From: Verrucomicrobiota bacterium
GTDB lineage: Bacteria > Verrucomicrobiota > Verrucomicrobiia > Opitutales > Opitutaceae
Length of the DNA stretch: 64,000 bases
Direction: 5' to 3'
Assembly: GCA_023416735.1 (NCBI GenBank)
Contig: JAEZGX010000025.1
Span: 62,001 to 126,000, forward strand
Position numbers and translations under genes: made by a program. Below are positions 60,330 through 64,000 of this stretch, piece after piece. The notes under the pieces are model-generated. The model ran no database searches, was not told where the DNA came from, and saw nothing but the letters and a program-made list of their open reading frames with translations. Position 1 is the first letter of the stretch. Every line of letters begins with the position of its first letter.

Positions 60330-62183
60330 TCAATGGCCGCCGGCGCCGGATTGCTCCTGGATGTATTCCTGCTTGAGGCCGAGTTTTTCGGGGGCGTGCA
60401 GGACCAGCATCTTCATGCGGACATCGGACGGGACTTGTTGGGCGGTGAGCTTCGAAACGACGATCATGAGAACGATCGCCAGCGGAACGGCCCAGATGGC
60501 GGGTTGTTCGGCGAGGATGCGGAGCAGGGGATGGTGAGCCCAGAAGTCGTTGAGCGGGGCGAAGGCGGCGAAGACTTTACCCATGGGACCCTTGTCGAGG
60601 GCGAGCGTGGAGAAGTTCGTGAGCGCCGCGGCGGCGAGGGCGAGGAGGCCGCCGGTGAGCATGCCGGTGGCGGCGCCTTTCATGGTCATGCCGCGCCACC
60701 AGACGCTCATGAAAAGCAGCGGGAAATAGCTGGCGGCAGCGATGGCGAAGGCCTGGCCGACCATGAAGTTGATTTCCAGATACTCGACGAAGCAGCCGAG
60801 GGTGATGGCGACGGCGCCGATGAGGACGGCGGCGACTTTGAAAGCGATGAGTTTTTCGCCTTGGCGGGCGTTGGGCCGGAGCATGCGGCCGTAAACGTCG
60901 TGCGCGAGTGCGCCGGTCATCGAAACGAGCAGACCGGAGAACGTGCTCATGAACGCGGCGAAGGCGCCGGCGCAGGTAATGCCGCTGAGTATCGAGCCGA
61001 GGACGCCGTATTTGGCGCCGAGGATTGTGGGAAGTTCGAGGACGACTTTGTCGGTGCCTTTGGCGCCGACGCCGGCGTAGAGCTCGGGCATGAAGTTGCG
61101 TCCGATGACGCCGAAGACGGGCGGGAAAACATAGAAGATGCCGATCAGGATCATGACCCACATCGTTGTTCTCTTCGCGGCGACGCCGTCGGGATTGGTG
61201 TAGAAGCGAACGAGAATGTGGGGCAGTCCCGCGGTGCCGCAGACGAGAGCGATGATCAGCGAATAGGTGTAAAGGAGGGAGTAGGGCTTTTGGTGCTCGG
61301 CGATGTAGGCGGCGCGTTCCTCGGCCGGGAGGATGGCGGCGGCGGCGTTGACGGCTTTGGTCGTGAGCGGGCCGAAGGGGGCGATCCAGGTTTCGTCACG
61401 CGGGGCTTTGTCGGGGAGCGGTTGGCGCGTGGTGGCGTCGTCGTCGGTGGCCAACGTGGCGGGCGCAACGATGGCGGCGGGTTGTTCGCCGGGGGCGGTA
61501 TTGAGCCAGAGCTGGTGGTTGTAGAAACCGTAAACCGAGAGCAGGACGAAGATGGGAACGCTGATCGCGAACATCTTCATCCAGTATTGAAAGGCTTGGA
61601 CGAGCGTGATGCCCTTCATGCCGCCGATCGCGACGTTGAAAGTGATGACGGCACCGACCAGAACGACGCCGGCCCAGTAGGGCATGCCGGGGAAAATGTA
61701 GGCGAGCGTGACGCCGGCGCCTTTCATTTGCGGCATGGTGTAGAAGAAGCCGATGAAGAGAACGAAGCAGACGGCGATCTTGCGGAAGAGCGGCGAGTCG
61801 TAACGGCCCTCGGCGAAATCGGGAATCGTGTAAGCGCCGAAGCGGCGGAGTGGGCCGGCGATGAAAAGGAGCAGGAAAAGGTATCCGCAGGCGTAGCACA
61901 CGGGATACCAGAGGGCGTCGTAGCCCTGAGACATCACCATGCCCGCGACTCCCATGAACGAGGCCGCGGAGAGGTATTCGCCGGAGATGGCGGAGGCGTT
62001 CCAGCCGACGGAGACGGAGCGGCCGGCGACGAAGAAGTCGGAAGCGGTCTTCGCTTTTCTCGCGGACCAAAAACCCATCCCGATCGTGACAACGACCGTG
62101 ATGAACGAGAAGGCGAAGATCCAGGGGTCGACGTTGTCGAGGAAAGCAACGGGAAGCTGAGAGCCAGGGAGCAGGGAAAGCAT
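60330..62183 (-). CDS. Sodium:solute symporter (cation/acetate symporter ActP-like)
   Basis: A 617-residue SSS-family symporter with about 13-14 membrane helices. Family segments are TASDFFVAGRSVSVGWNASA followed by ISGEYLSAASFMGVAG (sodium site region), YTIPDFAEGRYDS, GFFYTMPQMKGAGVTLAYIF, GGMKGITLVQAFQYWMKM and CGTAGLPHILVRFYTNPDGV. The order fits monocarboxylate (acetate, pyruvate) transporters of the ActP type. A hydrophilic, Ala/Thr-rich loop near 240-280 is longer than usual. The DUF485 gene upstream is the usual partner (as yjcH is of actP). Confidence 0.93.
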   Translation of the reverse strand: MLSLLPGSQLPVAFLDNVDPWIFAFSFITVVVTIGMGFWSARKAKTASDFFVAGRSVSVGWNASAISGEYLSAASFMGVAGMVMSQGYDALWYPVCYACGYLFLLLFIAGPLRRFGAYTIPDFAEGRYDSPLFRKIAVCFVLFIGFFYTMPQMKGAGVTLAYIFPGMPYWAGVVLVGAVITFNVAIGGMKGITLVQAFQYWMKMFAISVPIFVLLSVYGFYNHQLWLNTAPGEQPAAIVAPATLATDDDATTRQPLPDKAPRDETWIAPFGPLTTKAVNAAAAILPAEERAAYIAEHQKPYSLLYTYSLIIALVCGTAGLPHILVRFYTNPDGVAAKRTTMWVMILIGIFYVFPPVFGVIGRNFMPELYAGVGAKGTDKVVLELPTILGAKYGVLGSILSGITCAGAFAAFMSTFSGLLVSMTGALAHDVYGRMLRPNARQGEKLIAFKVAAVLIGAVAITLGCFVEYLEINFMVGQAFAIAAASYFPLLFMSVWWRGMTMKGAATGMLTGGLLALAAAALTNFSTLALDKGPMGKVFAAFAPLNDFWAHHPLLRILAEQPAIWAVPLAIVLMIVVSKLTAQQVPSDVRMKMLVLHAPEKLGLKQEYIQEQSGAGGH

Positions 62184-62199
62184 GGGGGCGCCGGAGGGG

Positions 62200-62502
62200 T
62201 TAGCGTTGAACGGACTTCACTTCGTTTTCCTCCAGCGCGATCGAGCGCTTGATGAAGATGTAGGAGATGATCCAGACGAGGGGGAAGAAGAGGACGCCCA
62301 GGATCAGCCAGGAGAGTGTGAAACCGGCGACGCGGGTCGCCATCAGTTCGGGGGCGAAATAGTTCAGGAGGGGCAGACCGAGAAGGGCGACGAGGAAAGC
62401 GGCGGCGCAGGCGATCGAGAGGCGAAGTTGCCGGCGCATGAGCGAATGCAAAAACGACTCACTGTGCACCACGTCGTTGGACGGAGGGGGGGTGTGCGAC
62501 AT
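62200..62502 (-). CDS. DUF485 family membrane protein (YjcH-like)
   Basis: A 100-residue protein with two hydrophobic helices (LSIACAAAFLVALLGLPLLN and FTLSWLILGVLFFPLVWIIS), flanked by SFLHSLMRRQLR and YIFIKRSIALEENEVKSV. This is the DUF485 pattern seen in proteins encoded next to ActP-type symporters. It starts 16 bp upstream of the symporter start and is surely co-transcribed. It may stabilise or regulate the transporter; biochemical function is unknown. Confidence 0.93.
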   Translation of the reverse strand: MSHTPPPSNDVVHSESFLHSLMRRQLRLSIACAAAFLVALLGLPLLNYFAPELMATRVAGFTLSWLILGVLFFPLVWIISYIFIKRSIALEENEVKSVQR

Positions 62503-62612
62503 GCGGCGGTGAAGATGCGCCGAGGTCGTTGATGCGCAAGGGCGGAGTGCGGCGAGGTCGCGCGGAGTTGCTCGCGTGTTAGAATGATGAAGGCGAGAGC
62601 CGAATAGAATTT

Positions 62613-62680
62613 AACCACAGAGGCACAAAGGCACAGAGAAGACGGGGGGGAAGTCTCCGCGCCTCAGTGTCTTTGTGGTT
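62613..62680. repeat. GGCACAGAG-word hairpin between the DUF485 and anti-sigma genes
   Basis: Left arm 62613-62643 (AACCACAGAGGCACAAAGGC and on) and right arm 62653-62680 (ends CAGTGTCTTTGTGGTT) are complementary with several mismatches and wobbles. It lies about 6 bp from the stop of the anti-sigma gene. The phrase recalls intergenic repeats that I have seen in unrelated bacterial genomes (memory, not checked). Confidence 0.8.
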
Positions 62681-62685
62681 CTCTA

Positions 62686-63549
62686 TTAAATCGGATTCTG
62701 GCCGAGGATGGTGGGGCCGCGAGGATGAGCGGGTGGTGCGGCGGAATTGTCTTCGGCGGTGATGAGGAAGTGGATCGGGCCGGAGGCGGGAGCGATGGAG
62801 GGATCGAGGGAAAAGAAGTAGAGGCCTCGGGAGGTCGCGGAAGGGAGGCTGCCGGCGTCGAGAGCGCGGCCGGTTTCCGTGTCGACGAGCCAGAGGTGGT
62901 AGCGCTTGCCGGCGGGCTGCTGTGGAAGTTGTTGGACCGCGATGAACCCCTGACGGGTGCCGGGATCGAAAAGTGCGTAGGCGGGGCGGTCGCGCTGCGC
63001 GGCGGACGTGGCCGGAAGCTCGCCGGAATCGGTCCAGAACTGTTCGGCGAGGGAGGCGAGTTGGACGAAACGGGCGTCGATGTCGCGAGCGGCGTCGCGT
63101 AGTGGAATTTCGGTGACGGTGTTGCGCTGCGGATCGAGGCCGACGACCAGGATGACCGGTTGAGGTGAGCGTTGGTAGTCGAGGTAGAAAAAAGTCGCGG
63201 CGCCGAGGATGATGGCTGCGGCGGCGGGGAAAACCCAGCGCGTGAAGGTGGGCCAGAAAGGGAGGGTGTTAGACGCTGGGGGCGAAGTCCGAAGGGACGG
63301 CGGGGGCAGGAGACCCCGCCCTACATGGGTGTGGGCGTCGAGTTGGGATTCGAGGTGTGCGAGGAGTTGGGCGGGCGGGGCGAGTTGCGGGAGGGAGCGG
63401 ATACGCTGCTCGAGGGTGAGTTCGAGAGAATGAACGAGGGCGCGGAGTTCAGGCTCGCGCAGGAGGCGGGCTTCGAAATTGGCGCGTTCCGCGGGGTCGA
63501 GCTGGTCGAGGACGTAGAGGGCGGCGAGTTCTTCGACGGGCGGAGTCAT
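62686..63549 (-). CDS. RskA-type anti-sigma factor
   Basis: A 287-residue anti-sigma-K-like protein. The N-terminal sigma-binding part is VEELAALYVLDQLDPAERAN followed by ALVHSLELTLEQRI (1-65). One membrane helix (about 107-126) contains VFPAAAAIILGAATFFYLDY. The C-terminal RskA domain (about 130-280) has VGLDPQRNTVTEIPL, ARDIDARFVQLASLAEQFW, QGFIAVQQLPQQPAGKRYHL and FLITAEDNSA. The start overlaps the sigma-factor stop by 4 bp. Codons at 63299-63326 (VGRGLLPPP) are a copy of the hairpin repeat seen at 36751, so a repeat has been absorbed into the linker before the membrane helix. Confidence 0.92.
   Translation of the reverse strand: MTPPVEELAALYVLDQLDPAERANFEARLLREPELRALVHSLELTLEQRIRSLPQLAPPAQLLAHLESQLDAHTHVGRGLLPPPSLRTSPPASNTLPFWPTFTRWVFPAAAAIILGAATFFYLDYQRSPQPVILVVGLDPQRNTVTEIPLRDAARDIDARFVQLASLAEQFWTDSGELPATSAAQRDRPAYALFDPGTRQGFIAVQQLPQQPAGKRYHLWLVDTETGRALDAGSLPSATSRGLYFFSLDPSIAPASGPIHFLITAEDNSAAPPAHPRGPTILGQNPI
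63299..63326. repeat. GGCGGGGTC-type hairpin repeat inside the anti-sigma gene
   Basis: The 28-base unit matches 36751-36778 at 25 of 28 positions. The three differences are in the first arm and the loop, so the hairpin here is weakened. It is read in the frame CAT-GTA-GGG, whereas in rsmE the same unit supplies ATG-TAG. Confidence 0.8.
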
Positions 63550-64000
63550 GGCGCAGAAGGGTTGAGGGTGTCGCGAAGCTGGAGGAGTCCGCGGCGGATC
63601 CAGGTTTTTACGGTGCCAAGCGGTTGAGAAATTTTTTCGGCGATCTGCGGATGGGTCAGGCCGGAGAAGAGTGCGAGGTCGAGGGCGCGGCGTTGGGGGG
63701 CGGGGAGGGTGGCGAGGGCGTCGCGAAGCCGGGCGGTGTTATCGTGATGTTCGGCGGAGCGGCGGACGTTTTCGGGGGTGACGAGGTCGAGGCCGGATTC
63801 GGGATCGGAGAGGGAGTCGGTGGCGGGTTGCCGCGAGAATTTACGCAGCCGATCGATGCACGTGCGACGTGCGATGGTGAGCGCCCAGGTGAACGAGGTG
63901 GATTTTTGAGGATCGAAGGAGGACGCGTTGCGCCAGAGTTTGAGGAACGTGTCCTGCAGCGCTTCCTCGGCGGCGCCGCGATCGTGGAGCATGCGCACGG
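63546..64000 (-). CDS. ECF-type RNA polymerase sigma factor (5' end beyond window)
   Basis: At least 150 C-terminal residues of a sigma-70 ECF factor; the frame remains open to the right edge. Region 2 is visible as RMLHDRGAAEEALQDTFLKL followed by STSFTWALTIARRTCIDRLR. Region 4 reads LPAPQRRALDLALFSGLTHP with the helix-turn-helix IAEKISQPLGTVKTWIRRGL. The TVKTWIRRGLLQLR ending is typical of SigK-like factors paired with RskA anti-sigma proteins, and such a gene follows with a 4-bp overlap. The start lies outside the window. Confidence 0.93.
   Translation of the reverse strand, partial: VRMLHDRGAAEEALQDTFLKLWRNASSFDPQKSTSFTWALTIARRTCIDRLRKFSRQPATDSLSDPESGLDLVTPENVRRSAEHHDNTARLRDALATLPAPQRRALDLALFSGLTHPQIAEKISQPLGTVKTWIRRGLLQLRDTLNPSAP

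Noticed and set aside
60234..62252. Long Gly/Glu/Asp-rich plus-strand frame opposite the symporter gene
   Set aside because: Antisense shadow; the minus strand encodes a complete SSS-family symporter with its DUF485 partner.

Overview
This 64 kb window is a high-GC bacterial chromosome segment, most likely from a member of the Verrucomicrobiota related to the Opitutaceae (inferred; no 16S is present). The clues are a large TonB-dependent receptor with an N-terminal carboxypeptidase-like domain, two PEP-CTERM proteins, a GTP-dependent PEP carboxykinase, a three-gene sdhCAB with a five-helix cytochrome b, an MlaE/F/D operon without MlaC or MlaA, and many short imperfect hairpins between genes. 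Nearly all genes are core metabolism or housekeeping. I see no rRNA, CRISPR array, prophage, transposase or recognisable defence island.

Layout. 1-8.2 kb: start of an ACT-domain gene, CDF metal transporter, pckG, a secreted unknown, an HDOD protein, then an ECF sigma factor, a small membrane protein and a large bactofilin-like/RDD membrane protein. 8.4-11.8 kb: purEK converging on a MocA-like nucleotidyltransferase and an XdhC protein. 11.9-17.3 kb: a LytTR response regulator and LytS-type kinase, divergent from a TonB-dependent receptor whose upstream region carries helically phased direct repeats. 17.3-22.1 kb (minus strand): GH20-like glycosidase, transaldolase, CCA-adding enzyme, DUF423 protein. 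22.2-23.1 kb: rplM-rpsI.

23.2-30.5 kb: arginine cluster argC, argJ (inverted), argB, argD, argF, argG, with elaborate inverted repeats in several gaps. 30.7-34.8 kb (minus): a four-gene lipid-transport-like operon, encoding a secreted W-P-F/L repeat protein, MlaE, MlaF and MlaD. 35.1-37.9 kb: metallo-hydrolase, rsmD, rsmE, a shortened GIY-YIG protein and tRNA-Gly. 38.0-40.5 kb: a GspF/PilC protein and a degenerate NtrC-type regulator. 40.7-49.8 kb: carB, PEP-CTERM protein, purU, TPR-like membrane protein, a lower-GC PEP-CTERM gene, tRNA-Pro, SDR, LysM protein, Nudix hydrolase. 49.9-57.7 kb: PaaK-like adenylating enzyme, sdhCAB, AbgT transporter, small membrane proteins and a LEA2-type lipoprotein. 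57.8-64 kb: lysA, gpsA, a sodium:solute symporter with its DUF485 partner, and an RskA-type anti-sigma/ECF sigma pair that runs off the right edge.

The most unusual material is not one gene cassette. It is (i) a set of intergenic hairpins built from short repeated words, one type of which is also built into coding sequence; (ii) the W-P-F/L repeat protein heading the Mla operon, a candidate envelope partner; (iii) the LytTR-like operator array before the TonB receptor; and (iv) the ECF/bactofilin-RDD locus. Start sites were chosen from homology, start-codon type and spacing; family assignments rest on motifs read by eye, since no search could be run.
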